Source: an uncultured Fodinibius sp.
Lineage (GTDB): Bacteria; Bacteroidota; Rhodothermia; Balneolales; Balneolaceae
Assembly (NCBI GenBank): GCA_913056235.1
Contig: CAJXMW010000001.1
Location: forward strand, 1,488,001-1,552,000
Reading direction: 5' to 3'
Length of the DNA stretch: 64,000 bases
The notes beneath the pieces were generated by a model. The model ran no database searches. It was not told the origin of the DNA and saw only the letters and a program-made list of their open reading frames with translations. This document shows positions 8,880-18,783 of this stretch, piece after piece. The stretch's first letter is position 1, and each line of letters opens with the position of its first letter. The translations under genes and the position numbers were made by a program.

Positions 8880-10979
8880 ATGCGTTTCTGTTTAGGGGTA
8901 CTATTTGTAACGATTTTCGTGAGTTCAGTGTTGGGGCAGTCTCAAGATCGAATTGTATTTACGGCTGATTCTGATAGCCTCCGTATTGAAAAAGTCGTAG
9001 CAAAAGCCGATTCCTTGCAAAGGATAGGCCACATACAGCAATCTTTAGGATTATTAAAACAAGTCCAGAGTACAGCTGATTCACTCCAAAGTAGCTATCT
9101 GATTCAATTGGTGAATGAGCAATTAGCAGATAATTACTTGTCGAGCAGCCACTATCAGAAAGCAGAAACGCTGTTGACAGAGATGCTCAACAAATACCCC
9201 CAAGCGGATAAAAAGGCTGAGTTGTTAAGCCTGTTGGGAAATACCTACCGATATCAAGGAAGATATAAAGAGGCGCTTGCTAAACAGGAAGAAGCAAAAA
9301 AGCTGATTGATTCACTTCAGCATCCGGTAACCTATGCACGTCTTAATTTTAACATAGCTACTGTACATAGTAGTGTAGGTAATTTTGGTACGGCCTTTAA
9401 GTACTTCAACAATAGTATTAAAGGTGCCGAAGCTGCAAAAGATAGTGTCTTGCTGGCGAAAAGCCTTAATAGCTTGGGCCTGGCTTACAATAATTATGGA
9501 AAGTACGACGAGGCAAAATACTATCTGCAACGTGCGCGGGAGATTGAGAAACAGATCAATAATAAAGTGGGAATGTTACGGGCCACTTTGAATCTAGCTA
9601 TCACTGTTCAAAATTTGAAAGATTACGATAAAGCAATCGCTTTATATAACCAAGCGTTGGATATTCATCGGGATGTACGGTCCAATGTGCCCCCGTTTCG
9701 CATTCTCTATAATCTGGGTCAGCTTCATAAGGAGCAGGGTGCCTATGACAAAGCTATCTCCAACTATCAGCAGTCGTTGGCATACAGTGAGGAGCAAGGT
9801 ATTAAACCGGGACTGGTCTATAACTATGGTGGGTTGGGCGATGTAGCCGAGCAACAGGGTCGGTTTTCCGAAGCAGAAACATACTATTCCAAAGCACTAG
9901 ACATTGCCCGGCAAATTGGGAACAACGACTTGAGGAAAAATGCCCTGAAGAGTTTATATAATTTGAAAAAAAGTCAGAATGCATATCGCGAAGCATTATC
10001 CTACCATGAATCATATGTAAGATTGTCTGACAGCCTGGAAGAAGTATCGCGCAAAGAGCAGATCGAAAAGACGAAAACTGAGTTGGGGCTTCGAAAACAG
10101 GAAAAGATTAACCAGTTACTGCAGGAAAAGCAGAATCGGCAGGAAGCACGCATAGCTTTCCAATATTGGGTGATTCTGGCTGGTGTTGCTGTTATCATAG
10201 CTGTCCTAATTACACTGTACTTGCTGTACCGTTCGAATGCCGAGAAGCAGCGTATTAATGCAGAGCTGGAAGATCAGCGCAGCCAGCTACAGGAGCTCAA
10301 CAAGGTAAAAGAAAAGATGCTGGCAATTATTGCCCATGACTTGCGATCGCCACTGTCGTCGATGCAGACCGTGCTCTACCTGATCCGCGAAGAAGATTTG
10401 TCGGTTCAGGAAATACGAGAAATGACGGCCGACCTAGAGGTATCGATCAGTCAGAATATTAGTATGATGGATAATATGTTGGCTTGGGCGCGCGAGCAGA
10501 TGTCTGGATTGGAGGTTGATCTGGAAACCATACAAGCGAGAGAGATGGTCGAAGATATTTTTGATAACTTGAAAATTCAGGCTCAAAATAAGGGCATTGC
10601 ATTACATAACAACGTTTCTGAAGATGTGAGTGTGAAGACTGATGTGAACCTCTTGAAGCTTATTTTGCGTAACTTGGTTTCGAACAGCATCAAATTTTCG
10701 CGTCAGGGTGATGATATCTCGGTGCATAGTCGCATTGGCTCATCAGGAGAGATAATATTTGAGGTTCGTGATACAGGTATTGGCATTCCTGAAGAGAAGC
10801 AACAGGTTATTTTTTCATCAGAAAGCGAATCACGACTGGGTACCAAAGATGAAAAGGGCAGTGGACTGGGGCTTCAGCTGTGCAAAGAGTTTGTTGAAAA
10901 ACAAGATGGGGAAATTACTATACAGAGTGCTGAGGGCGAAGGTACAACCTTTTCTTTCACTTTGCCCAAGGCCTCCTAA
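8880..10979 (+). CDS. TPR-domain sensor histidine kinase
   Basis: A signal peptide (MRFCLGVLFVTIFVSSVLG) is followed by about eight TPR units (residues ~30-400; GNTYRYQGRYKEALAKQEEAKKL and LGLAYNNYGKYDEAKYYLQRA are clear). A short coiled coil and a membrane segment (~427-449, WVILAGVAVIIAVLITLYLL) follow. The cytoplasmic kinase has H-box AIIAHDLRSPLSSM with phospho-His about residue 486, N-box LRNLVSNSIKFS, DTGIGIP and GSGLGLQLCKEF. The TPRs should lie in the periplasm and sense a ligand or partner. No response regulator is encoded next to it, so its output partner is unknown. It is divergent from yaaA. Confidence 0.92.
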   Translation: MRFCLGVLFVTIFVSSVLGQSQDRIVFTADSDSLRIEKVVAKADSLQRIGHIQQSLGLLKQVQSTADSLQSSYLIQLVNEQLADNYLSSSHYQKAETLLTEMLNKYPQADKKAELLSLLGNTYRYQGRYKEALAKQEEAKKLIDSLQHPVTYARLNFNIATVHSSVGNFGTAFKYFNNSIKGAEAAKDSVLLAKSLNSLGLAYNNYGKYDEAKYYLQRAREIEKQINNKVGMLRATLNLAITVQNLKDYDKAIALYNQALDIHRDVRSNVPPFRILYNLGQLHKEQGAYDKAISNYQQSLAYSEEQGIKPGLVYNYGGLGDVAEQQGRFSEAETYYSKALDIARQIGNNDLRKNALKSLYNLKKSQNAYREALSYHESYVRLSDSLEEVSRKEQIEKTKTELGLRKQEKINQLLQEKQNRQEARIAFQYWVILAGVAVIIAVLITLYLLYRSNAEKQRINAELEDQRSQLQELNKVKEKMLAIIAHDLRSPLSSMQTVLYLIREEDLSVQEIREMTADLEVSISQNISMMDNMLAWAREQMSGLEVDLETIQAREMVEDIFDNLKIQAQNKGIALHNNVSEDVSVKTDVNLLKLILRNLVSNSIKFSRQGDDISVHSRIGSSGEIIFEVRDTGIGIPEEKQQVIFSSESESRLGTKDEKGSGLGLQLCKEFVEKQDGEITIQSAEGEGTTFSFTLPKAS

Positions 10980-11041
10980 CTACAATTCTGTGACTTTATT
11001 CAGTTATCTGAATGAAAATAGGCGTTCCCAAAAATAGCCTT

Positions 11042-11494
11042 CTATAAAGTAATATCGCCTCTCAGTTCACCTTTTTGATGTTCAAAGGAGCAGATGTTAA
11101 GGTACAGTTGTCCATTGTTAAGCAGTTCTTTTGCTGCCTCAGAAAGTTCAAAAGTGTTTTCGCTGGCTTTGAGCTCACCACCGGTCTTTTGATCGTTTGC
11201 GTTTACCTTCAGCTTATAAAGCTGGTTGCCGCCTTCACCGCGACGCAGGCTCACCATGATATAGGCACCCGAAAATGGTCCTGTGAGCTCTTCGAACTCA
11301 CCCTCCACCTGCAGAGTATCGCCATGCAGCGTAACCGTAGCTATGCCCGATCCTGAAGTCCGAACCGGGGGTTTTTGCTTGTAGCCGGCTAGGGTTATTG
11401 TTTGGGAGCGCTGGGCTGTGGCATCTTGTGGGGAAGAGAATGAAATAAATCCGAAGAATACAAAAAGTACGGCAATGATCGTTATTTTGTTCAT
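11042..11494 (-). CDS. Secreted CHRD-domain protein
   Basis: This 150-residue protein has an N-terminal signal (MNKITIIAVLFVFFGFISFSS). The single domain reads SGSGIATVTLHGDTLQVEGEFEELTGPFSGAYI and ends LYLNICSFEHQKGELRGDI, the conserved pattern of the CHRD domain, first described in chordin and widespread in secreted bacterial proteins. The exact biochemical role of bacterial CHRD proteins is not established. It is convergent with the histidine kinase gene; the 62-base gap holds a weak ATTCAG/CTGAAT hairpin. Confidence 0.8.
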   Translation of the reverse strand: MNKITIIAVLFVFFGFISFSSPQDATAQRSQTITLAGYKQKPPVRTSGSGIATVTLHGDTLQVEGEFEELTGPFSGAYIMVSLRRGEGGNQLYKLKVNANDQKTGGELKASENTFELSEAAKELLNNGQLYLNICSFEHQKGELRGDITL

Positions 11495-11707
11495 AGTAAA
11501 AGAATTCTCGCTGGATTTATGTTTGTATTAGAAACTAACAAAATTGGCGAATTATTTTGCATGCTCATTGAGCTAATTATGACGAAATATTAATCCATTG
11601 TCGCAAGATGTTAATGAATATTTAACTATAATTTTTTATTAATTTATTATGATTGTAGTTATTTAAGAATTACGTATTTAATCTAGTTAAATAATTAGCC
11701 TAATATT

Positions 11708-12721
11708 ATGGCGAAGAAAGCAACGATACGAGAAGTCGCAAAGCAGGTAGGTGTAAGTGTAGCTACGGTATCGCGTGTGATTAATGAATCTCCCCATGTT
11801 TCTGATGATACCAAACGAAAAGTGTTGGATGTGATGGAGGAGATGAACTATGCGCCTCAAATTACCGCACGAAAGCTGGCCAGTGGAAAGACGCAAATCT
11901 TAGCGGTGGTCGTGCCATCTTTCACTACACCTTATTTCAATGAGGTGCTCAAGGGAATAAAAGACGAGATTGCCCAAACCGATTTGGATTTAATGATGTA
12001 TAATACCGGCTCTCGAAATCCAGAAGCGGGCATGAAACAGTTCTTCGATCGTGGCATGGCCGATGCTGTCATCATTCTGTCGATTGGCGTTCCGGATAAA
12101 GTGCACAAACAACTGCAGGCTATGCAGACAAAAACGGTGTTGGTGAATACCATGCGCCCCGAGTACAACTATTTCCAGGTTAATGATTACAAAGGGGGAT
12201 ACCTGGCCGGTGAACACTTGGCACAACAGGGATTCAAAGATATAGGAGTAATTTCAGCGGCTACTGATCCCGTACCAGCTGTGGATCGGAGACGTGGATT
12301 TACCAATGCATTGCAAGAGCACGGGCTGCAGGTAAACGAAGATTTTTCCGTTAAAGGAGAAAGCATGAAGCATGGTGGTTTTTCAGAAGAAGCTGGTTTT
12401 GAGGCCATAAAGAAGTTTCAGAAGCAAGGTGAGTTTCCTGAAGCTATCTTTTGTCTCAACGATACGTTGGCTATTGGTGCGATGTATGCGCTGTCTCGGC
12501 TTGATAAAAAAGTGCCCGAAGATATCGCTATTATAGGCTATGATAATATTAAGCTGAGTAAATACCACGATTTGACGACGGTGGATCAAAAAATGTACAC
12601 CATTGGAACTCGCGCTATCAGACGTTTGTCGGAGCTTATCAATGGCACCGATGAAAAACTACAGCAGGAAACAATAGACCCGGTACTGGTTGAGCGAGGT
12701 TCTTCGAGAAAGGTCAAATAA
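11708..12721 (+). CDS. LacI-family transcriptional regulator
   Basis: The N-terminal helix-turn-helix ATIREVAKQVGVSVATVSRVIN and hinge helix (KLASGKT) are classic LacI/GalR. They are followed by a periplasmic-binding-like sensor domain (LAVVVPSFTTPYFNEVLKGI; QGFKDIGVISA; AIFCLNDTLAIGAMYAL; IAIIGYDNIKLSKY). The length of 337 residues is normal. Such regulators usually bind a sugar and control a nearby uptake or breakdown operon, but none is adjacent here, so the target is unknown. The upstream 200 bases are very AT-rich. Confidence 0.95.
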   Translation: MAKKATIREVAKQVGVSVATVSRVINESPHVSDDTKRKVLDVMEEMNYAPQITARKLASGKTQILAVVVPSFTTPYFNEVLKGIKDEIAQTDLDLMMYNTGSRNPEAGMKQFFDRGMADAVIILSIGVPDKVHKQLQAMQTKTVLVNTMRPEYNYFQVNDYKGGYLAGEHLAQQGFKDIGVISAATDPVPAVDRRRGFTNALQEHGLQVNEDFSVKGESMKHGGFSEEAGFEAIKKFQKQGEFPEAIFCLNDTLAIGAMYALSRLDKKVPEDIAIIGYDNIKLSKYHDLTTVDQKMYTIGTRAIRRLSELINGTDEKLQQETIDPVLVERGSSRKVK

Positions 12722-12740
12722 ACGGTGAGTTTTTCCCTGT

Positions 12741-14510
12741 TTATGCCTTGGTCTTAGCTTGAAACCACTCCATCAGTTCTGTGGCACTTTTGCTATTTAG
12801 GATACGATCGCTGCCAAACTTTGCTTTGCGGGCAATGCGCACGCCGTAGGAAATGTGGTCAATACCTTTTTTGCTGTGCGCATCAGGATTAATAGCCGAC
12901 ATTAATCCCACCTCTTGGGCTTTATTGCCGTGCCGCCAGTCTAAGTCCAGCCGGCGGGGATTCGCATTGATTTCGATAGCCGTATGGTGTTCGGCTGCCA
13001 GTTCGATAAGCTCGTTCATGTCCAGGTCGCTGCCGTCGCGCTGCAGCAACAGGCGTCCGGTCGGGTGGCCAATGATATCGGTATAGGGTTTGGTAATGGC
13101 GTTGCGAAACCGCGTCATCATTTTATCGCGACTCATATCCAGGCCGTTGTGTACGCTGGCAATCACGAAGTCGAAACCTTCCAGGATTTCATCTTCGTAA
13201 TCAAGATTGCCGTCACTGAGAATATCGGATTCGATGCCTTTTAAGATACGAAAGTTGGTTCCGTTTTGGGCAAACTCTTCGTTGATTTGATCAATTTCTT
13301 TCCACTGTTGCTTAATCTCATCCACCGAAAGCCCACCAGCGTAAGCGGCTGTTTGGGAGTGGTCGGTAAGACCAAGGTACTCATATCCCCGCTCGATACA
13401 TGCCTCCGCCATTTCTCGAATCGAGAACTTGCCGTCGCTGTAGGTACTGTGGGCATGCAGTACGCCACGAATGTCATCGTTCTCAACCAGATCTATAGAC
13501 TCGTGGGTCTCAAACAACTCGATTTCGCCGTGATCTTCGCGTAGTTCAGGAAAAATAAAGTGCAAATCCAGATGCTTGTAAATATCAGTTTCTGAGCTGT
13601 AATCGATTGGCATATCAAAATTGGTGTTGCCCTCCTCATCCAGTTCGAAAAGTCCATATTCGTTGAGCGAAAGGCCCCGCTCCCGGGCACGTTGACGAAG
13701 CACTACGTTGTGTTCCTTGCTGCCGGTAAAGTACATCAGCGCGGCGGGAAATTGTTCAGGTTTTACAATGCGGAGATCTACTTGCCGGCCATCTTTGGTT
13801 CGGATGGAGCTCTTGGTGTCGCCCCGTCCCAGCACTTCGACGACCAGTTCGTGATCAACAAAGGCATCAAAGAGATCCTCAATATGCTGCTCGTCCGCAC
13901 CAATCAGGATATCCACATCACCAATTGTTTCTTTGGAGCGCCGCAGTGAGCCGGCCACGTCGATAGCTTCTACGCCTATGCGATCTTTCAGGAAGTTGTA
14001 CATTGGCTTGGCAATTTCGGTAGCTTCGTCGAGGCGGCAGCGCTCGTCGAACTGTTCCATCCACTCGATGGAGCTCAAGATCTTTTGTGCTGATTTTTCG
14101 CCCAGCCCGTCCAGCCCGGCTACGCGCCCATCTTCGCATGCCTCTTTTAATTCATCCAGCTCAGAGATGCCCAGCTGTTTATGAATTTTTGCGATGTTTT
14201 TAGGTCCGAGTCCTGATATATCCAGCCATTGTATAATCCCTTCCGGAATACGTTCGCGCAAACTTTCAAGCACTTCAATTTTGCCGGTCTTGGCGTACGA
14301 TTGAATATCTTCGCCGATGGAATCTCCAATCCCTTTGATATCTGTTAGGCTGTCATTCTCAATGTAATCGTTGATATCGTCATTAAGTGATTCAATGGTT
14401 TGAGCCGCGCGATCAAAAGCAATGGCGCGGAAGCGGTTTTCGCCGGCCAGCTGCATTAGTTGATAAATCTCGCGCAGACGCTCGGCAATTTCGTTGTTGG
14501 TTATGGACAT
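12741..14510 (-). CDS. polX: PolX family DNA polymerase / 3'-5' exonuclease
   Basis: Bacterial PolX fills short gaps and trims 3' ends during base-excision repair. Helix-hairpin-helix motifs ([36 protein letters not shown]) are followed by the family-X palm, with metal-binding Asps in [18 protein letters not shown] and [12 protein letters not shown]-terminal PHP domain from about residue 345 ([55 protein letters not shown]) carries the exonuclease metal site. At 589 residues it is full length. It is convergent with lacI across 19 bases. Confidence 0.95.
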   Translation of the reverse strand: MSITNNEIAERLREIYQLMQLAGENRFRAIAFDRAAQTIESLNDDINDYIENDSLTDIKGIGDSIGEDIQSYAKTGKIEVLESLRERIPEGIIQWLDISGLGPKNIAKIHKQLGISELDELKEACEDGRVAGLDGLGEKSAQKILSSIEWMEQFDERCRLDEATEIAKPMYNFLKDRIGVEAIDVAGSLRRSKETIGDVDILIGADEQHIEDLFDAFVDHELVVEVLGRGDTKSSIRTKDGRQVDLRIVKPEQFPAALMYFTGSKEHNVVLRQRARERGLSLNEYGLFELDEEGNTNFDMPIDYSSETDIYKHLDLHFIFPELREDHGEIELFETHESIDLVENDDIRGVLHAHSTYSDGKFSIREMAEACIERGYEYLGLTDHSQTAAYAGGLSVDEIKQQWKEIDQINEEFAQNGTNFRILKGIESDILSDGNLDYEDEILEGFDFVIASVHNGLDMSRDKMMTRFRNAITKPYTDIIGHPTGRLLLQRDGSDLDMNELIELAAEHHTAIEINANPRRLDLDWRHGNKAQEVGLMSAINPDAHSKKGIDHISYGVRIARKAKFGSDRILNSKSATELMEWFQAKTKA

Positions 14511-14574
14511 AAAATGGATTGATTATCTTTTGGAAGAAATTATTGGATTCGCTGTAAAAATTCTATGACAGATT

Positions 14575-14791
14575 TAACCGCAGAGTTACACTGAGACATT
14601 CACGGAGGGGACACTGAAAAAATATACTTTAGCTTTCAGTAACTCCGCGATTATCTCTGAGTTGTCCATGGTTTTAAATAGAAAGTGGTTGATTAACCAT
14701 AGAGTTGCACGGAGGGATTTGCAGAGGCCACGGAGCAAAATGTATTTATACCCTAAGTTCTCTGTGAAATCCTCTGTTTCCTCTGCGGTTA
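14575..14791. repeat. Paired inverted-repeat element, copy 1 (two ~95-base units)
   Basis: Two successive units (about 14575-14673 and 14694-14791) each form a long imperfect inverted repeat. They start with AACC(G/A)(C/T)AGAGTT(A/G)CAC and end with its rough complement, such as CCTCTGCGGTTA. A spacer containing AAAGTGGTTGATT separates them. The same two-unit layout and spacer recur at 15221-15438, on the other side of the GxxExxY gene. The TAA stop of that gene (14789-14791) lies in the last bases of this element. Confidence 0.85.
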
Positions 14792-15172
14792 GCCATTTTC
14801 AGAATTAATTGCCCGCTTGATACCATCTCTTAAGTGAGCAACATTGAAGTTAATTAAAAGCCCAAGATTAAAGTTTCCTAGCTTCAGATAAGTTAGAGTT
14901 TGTGCTAAATGCACTTCATTTAATGTATCAACAGATTTAAGTTCCAGCACAAGCTTGTTTTCAACTAAGATATCTATTCGATAGCCGCATTCAAGTTTTA
15001 CATCTTCGAATACGAGCGGTATAGGTTTCCCTTTTTTAATGGAATAGCCCGTCCTTTCTAATTTGTAACTTAAACATTCTTGGTAAGCTGATTCTAACAG
15101 GCCGGCTCCCAATGCGGTGTGGACCTGCATGGCATTTTTGATGATACTCCGAGTAAATTTTCTTGAAATCAT
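14789..15172 (-). CDS. GxxExxY protein (PD-(D/E)XK-like)
   Basis: The 127-residue protein contains VHTALGAGLLESAYQECLSYKL, the motif GxxExxY that names the family, then GYRIDILVENKLVLELKSV, a PD-(D/E)XK-type nuclease core with D and ExK in place. Family members are scattered in bacteria and are commonly found among dispersed repeats; their biological role is unknown. Here the gene is bracketed by two copies of a ~220-base repeat, which makes a mobile or formerly mobile cassette likely. It is not part of any operon. Confidence 0.9.
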   Translation of the reverse strand: MISRKFTRSIIKNAMQVHTALGAGLLESAYQECLSYKLERTGYSIKKGKPIPLVFEDVKLECGYRIDILVENKLVLELKSVDTLNEVHLAQTLTYLKLGNFNLGLLINFNVAHLRDGIKRAINSENG

Positions 15173-15220
15173 AGTCTTTTTAAGTAAGACCTATCGGTAG
15201 GGATATCCTTACAAGATTGA

Positions 15221-15438
15221 ATTGCAGAGTTACGCTGAGGCATTTATAGAGAGGACACCGAGAAAAATATGCTTTAGCTCTGAGAAACTCCGCGATTACC
15301 TCTGAGTTCTCTGCGGTTTTTAATAAAAAGTGTTTGTCAACCACAGAGTTACGTGGAAGAATTCGCAGAGAGCGCTGAGAAAAATATATATCTTAACACT
15401 GAGTGACTCCGCCGAATCTTCTGTTTCCTAAGCGGTTA
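15221..15438. repeat. Paired inverted-repeat element, copy 2
   Basis: Two units (about 15221-15321 and 15339-15438) match copy 1 at 14575-14791 closely, in the same order and direction. Shared blocks include CAGAGTTAC(A/G)CTGAG, AACTCCGCGATTA and CTCTGAGTT, with a spacer AAAAGTGTTTGTC comparable to that of copy 1. No gene lies in this stretch. Confidence 0.85.
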
Positions 15439-15533
15439 AAAAATGTAACTCCTAGTTAGAAATGCCCCTTCCCATTTTAGGATTTATGAACCATTTCGTA
15501 TCATCTAGAATTCTTCCCAACAATATTATTTTT

Positions 15534-16034
15534 ATGACAAAATATTTGGTGCTTTTTGGCTTTATCTTGCTGGTTTCGTGCAAAGCCTCCTCGGATGCTC
15601 CGGCACCATCCACAAAAAAAGTAGAGGCTGTGTTGGATGACTGGCACGAAGCGGCCGCCGAGGCTGACTTCGATCGCTATTTTAATCACTTTGCCAGTGA
15701 TAGTGCCATCTTTATGGGTACGGATGCCTCCGAACGCTGGGAGGTCGCTGAATTTCGCCGGTGGGCCCAACCCTATTTTAAGCGCGGCTCGGCCTGGGAC
15801 TTCACGCCGGTTGAGCGTCATGTGTATTTTTCTGATGATGAAAAGATCGCTTGGTTTGATGAGTCGCTCGATACGCCTAATCTGGGTCCGGCACGGGGCA
15901 GCGGAGTGCTCAAACTAAAAGACGGCAACTGGGAAATTGCGCACTATAACCTGTCCATTCCCATCCCCAACGCTATTGTGGATACGGTGGTAAAACAGAT
16001 TGAGCAAGCCCAACAAGATTCTAGCAACAATTAG
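15534..16034 (+). CDS. SnoaL/DUF4440-like lipoprotein
   Basis: The signal MTKYLVLFGFILLVSC gives a lipoprotein with Cys at residue 16. The rest (about 150 residues) has the NTF2/SnoaL cone-fold pattern: VLDDWHEAAAEADFDRYFNHFASDSAIFMGTDASERW, then FTPVERHVYFSDDEKIAWFDE, and GSGVLKLKDGNWEIAHYNLSIPIPN at the end. This is the usual 'DUF4440/nuclear transport factor 2-like' arrangement. Enzyme activity is not implied. The ATG at 15534 is preferred over one at 15462 because it places the signal peptide at the N-terminus. It is followed after 4 bases by the M14 peptidase gene and is probably co-transcribed with it. Confidence 0.85.
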   Translation: MTKYLVLFGFILLVSCKASSDAPAPSTKKVEAVLDDWHEAAAEADFDRYFNHFASDSAIFMGTDASERWEVAEFRRWAQPYFKRGSAWDFTPVERHVYFSDDEKIAWFDESLDTPNLGPARGSGVLKLKDGNWEIAHYNLSIPIPNAIVDTVVKQIEQAQQDSSNN

Positions 16035-16038
16035 TATT

Positions 16039-18597
16039 ATGACTTATAAACAAACGAATAGTATGCGAAAGCTTTCATATTTTCTTGCCAGTTTATCATT
16101 ACTCCTCACTTTTAGTTTTGCGGATGGGATTGCCCAGGATCAACTCCAGTCGCCCTCTGAGTTTTTGGGATACGAGCTGGGCAGCCAGTGGACACCTCAC
16201 CACAAGGTGATGGATTATTTCTGGCATGTGGCGGAGCAGTCTTCCATGGTAAAGGGCGAAAAGTACGGCGAAAGCTATGAGGGCCGCGAGCTGATGCTGG
16301 CATACGTATCTAGTGAGCAAAATGTAGAACAGCTCAAAGAAATCCGTAAAAACAATTTGAAACGCACCGGCTTGCTGGAGGGTGAGCCCAGCGGATCCGA
16401 GAAACCAATTGTCTGGCTCAGCTACAACGTTCACGGCAACGAGACCTCCAGCAGCGAGGCCGCAATGAAAACGATATATGAGCTGGTGCGTCCCGGGAAT
16501 ACCGATACCAAAACGTGGCTGCAAAATACGGTAGTCATCATGGATCCGATGCTAAATCCCGATGGCCGGGATCGATATGTACACTGGTACAGGGAGACGG
16601 CGGGCGATGAGTTTAATGCTGATGGCCAGGCCCGGGAACACCACGAGCCGTGGCCGGGTGGACGTACCAATCATTATTATTTTGATCTGAACCGTGACTG
16701 GGCATGGTTGACGCAGAAAGAAAGTCGTCATCGAATCAAAAAATACCAGCAGTGGATGCCGCAGATCCACGTGGATTTTCACGAACAGAGCTACGATGAG
16801 CCCTACTATTTTGCGCCGGCTGCCGAGCCATTTCACAAGGCGATTACCGATTGGCAGCGTGATTTCCAGTACACCATTGGCGAAAATAACGCCGAGTACT
16901 TTAATAAAAATGACTGGCTCTATTTTACCCGCGAAGTGTTCGACCTCTTCTATCCAAGTTACGGCGACACTTATCCCATTTTTAACGGGGCTATCGGCAT
17001 GACGTATGAACAGGGCGGCGGCGGTTATTCCGGCCTTGGCATTATCAAGCCGGAAGGAGATACCCTAAGTCTTAACGATCGGCTGACCCATCACTATACA
17101 ACCGGACTTTCGACGGTTGAGGTGAGCTCGAAGAATGCGGATAAGCTTGTCAGCGAATTTTCCAAGTATTATCAGCGGGCGCGTAACAATCCGCAGGGAA
17201 CGTATAAAACCTATGTCATTGATGGGGATAACAATCCTGACAAATTGAAGTCGCTCTTTGAGTTGTTGGATAAGCACAAGATTGAGTATGGCAAGGCAAC
17301 GGGATCACGAACAGTAGCTGGTTACAACTATCAGACCGGTCAAAGCGAACGCATGCGCGTCACGGAAGATGACTACTTGGTAAGTGCCTATCAGCCGAAG
17401 TCGGTGATGGCGCGTATTATGTTTGAACCGCGTCCCGAGTTGACCGATTCGGTGACTTACGATATTACGGCTTGGGCACAGCACTACGCCTATGGCCTTG
17501 ACGGCTTCGCCACCAAGCAGCGATTGGATGTGGAATCGGCGTCAGCTCCAACGAAAGAAATTGACAATTCTGGCGCGGGTTCTCCTTACGCCTACATGGC
17601 GAAATGGAAAGACCTGCAGGATGTACGCATGCTTGGGGAGCTGCTCGAAAACGGTATTAAGATTCGGTATGCGACCGAAGCATTTAAGATCGAAGATGTG
17701 GAATACGAGCGGGGCACGCTCATCATCACGCGCAGCGATAACAAGCAGATGGGCCCTAAGTTTGATCGGCTTGTCCAGGATATTGCCACGGAGCACAACC
17801 AGCAACTTCGTCCGGTGGCAACCGGCTTTGTACAGTCCGGCTCGGATTTTGGATCGGAATCGGTTCGCTACCTCAAAAAGCCGCGCGTAGCGTTGCTTTC
17901 GGGCAGCGGTACTTCATCCAATATGGTGGGTGAGGTTTGGCACTATTTTGATAAACAGATTGATTATCCCGTTACAATGCTGAGCACCGATTATTTTGAG
18001 GGTGTAGAGCTCAGCGACTTTGATGTGCTAATTTTACCATCGGGTTATTACGCCGACAAAATTGATGATGAGCGTATGGACGACATAAAAGAATGGATCA
18101 GGAATGGCGGTAAGCTGATTGCCTTGCAGGGCGCTAACAGATTGTTGGTGGGCAAGGATGGATTTGGCCTCAAAATGAAAAAAGACGATGAGGAAAAATC
18201 GGATGCTGAGCCCGGGTCAGTGCTAGACGAATACGGCACGCAACAGCGGGAAAATATCTCCAGCTATAATGCCGGCTCGATTTTTAAGATTACGATGGAT
18301 CCAACTCATCCGCTCGCCTTTGGATATGACGAGTCGTACTTTTCACTTAAACTCGATTCCGATGCGTACGCTTATCTCGAGGACGGATGGAATGTGGGGG
18401 TTGCCAAAGAAGATGCCCATATGAGTGGTTTTATTGGCTACAAAGCCAAAGAAGATCTAAAGAATACGCTCACCTTTGGCGTGCAGAGAATGGGGGAAGG
18501 ATCAATTGTTTATATGGTCGACAATCCGCTTTTCCGCGCCTTTTGGTACAACGGCAAGCTGCTGTTTGGTAATGCGGTGTTCTTGGTTGGTCAGTAA
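16039..18597 (+). CDS. Secreted M14-family zinc carboxypeptidase
   Basis: A signal peptide (KLSYFLASLSLLLTFSFADGIAQ) precedes an M14 metallopeptidase domain. LSYNVHGNETSSSEAAM gives the HxxE zinc ligands, MDPMLNPDGRDRYVHWY and FDLNRDWAW shape the active site, and HVDFHEQSYDEPYYFAPA supplies the third ligand His. The C-terminal third resembles a glutamine-amidotransferase-like fold (VLILPSGYYADKIDDERMDDIKEWIRNGGKLIALQGA), as in many Bacteroidota M14 peptidases. It probably digests peptides in the periplasm or outside. ATG 16039 comes 4 bases after the previous stop; ATG 16063 is equally possible and also leaves a good signal peptide. Confidence 0.92.
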   Translation: MTYKQTNSMRKLSYFLASLSLLLTFSFADGIAQDQLQSPSEFLGYELGSQWTPHHKVMDYFWHVAEQSSMVKGEKYGESYEGRELMLAYVSSEQNVEQLKEIRKNNLKRTGLLEGEPSGSEKPIVWLSYNVHGNETSSSEAAMKTIYELVRPGNTDTKTWLQNTVVIMDPMLNPDGRDRYVHWYRETAGDEFNADGQAREHHEPWPGGRTNHYYFDLNRDWAWLTQKESRHRIKKYQQWMPQIHVDFHEQSYDEPYYFAPAAEPFHKAITDWQRDFQYTIGENNAEYFNKNDWLYFTREVFDLFYPSYGDTYPIFNGAIGMTYEQGGGGYSGLGIIKPEGDTLSLNDRLTHHYTTGLSTVEVSSKNADKLVSEFSKYYQRARNNPQGTYKTYVIDGDNNPDKLKSLFELLDKHKIEYGKATGSRTVAGYNYQTGQSERMRVTEDDYLVSAYQPKSVMARIMFEPRPELTDSVTYDITAWAQHYAYGLDGFATKQRLDVESASAPTKEIDNSGAGSPYAYMAKWKDLQDVRMLGELLENGIKIRYATEAFKIEDVEYERGTLIITRSDNKQMGPKFDRLVQDIATEHNQQLRPVATGFVQSGSDFGSESVRYLKKPRVALLSGSGTSSNMVGEVWHYFDKQIDYPVTMLSTDYFEGVELSDFDVLILPSGYYADKIDDERMDDIKEWIRNGGKLIALQGANRLLVGKDGFGLKMKKDDEEKSDAEPGSVLDEYGTQQRENISSYNAGSIFKITMDPTHPLAFGYDESYFSLKLDSDAYAYLEDGWNVGVAKEDAHMSGFIGYKAKEDLKNTLTFGVQRMGEGSIVYMVDNPLFRAFWYNGKLLFGNAVFLVGQ

Positions 18598-18688
18598 AAC
18601 GGATAAGCCTGAGGTTGGATTTGTTACAAAGCTTGGAGGACGTTATGCTCCGAAAGTGGTGTTGGTTAGCGAGCTAGATTAGATTTCT

Positions 18689-18720
18689 TAGCCCAGTCGT
18701 TCATGACTGGGCTATTGCTT
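18689..18720 (+). terminator. Terminator after the M14 peptidase gene
   Basis: TAGCCCAGTC (18689-18698) pairs perfectly with GACTGGGCTA (18705-18714) across a 6-base loop, with T-rich sequence following. It separates the peptidase from the riboswitch unit. Confidence 0.75.
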
Positions 18721-18783
18721 TGAAATCATTTTGAACATCATCGCCACGACTCCTATCTTTGCAGACGAACACTTAACCAACAA

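Noticed and set aside
10999-11012. ATTCAG/CTGAAT hairpin as a strong terminator
   Set aside because: The stem is only six weak base pairs and no T-run follows, so support is too thin.
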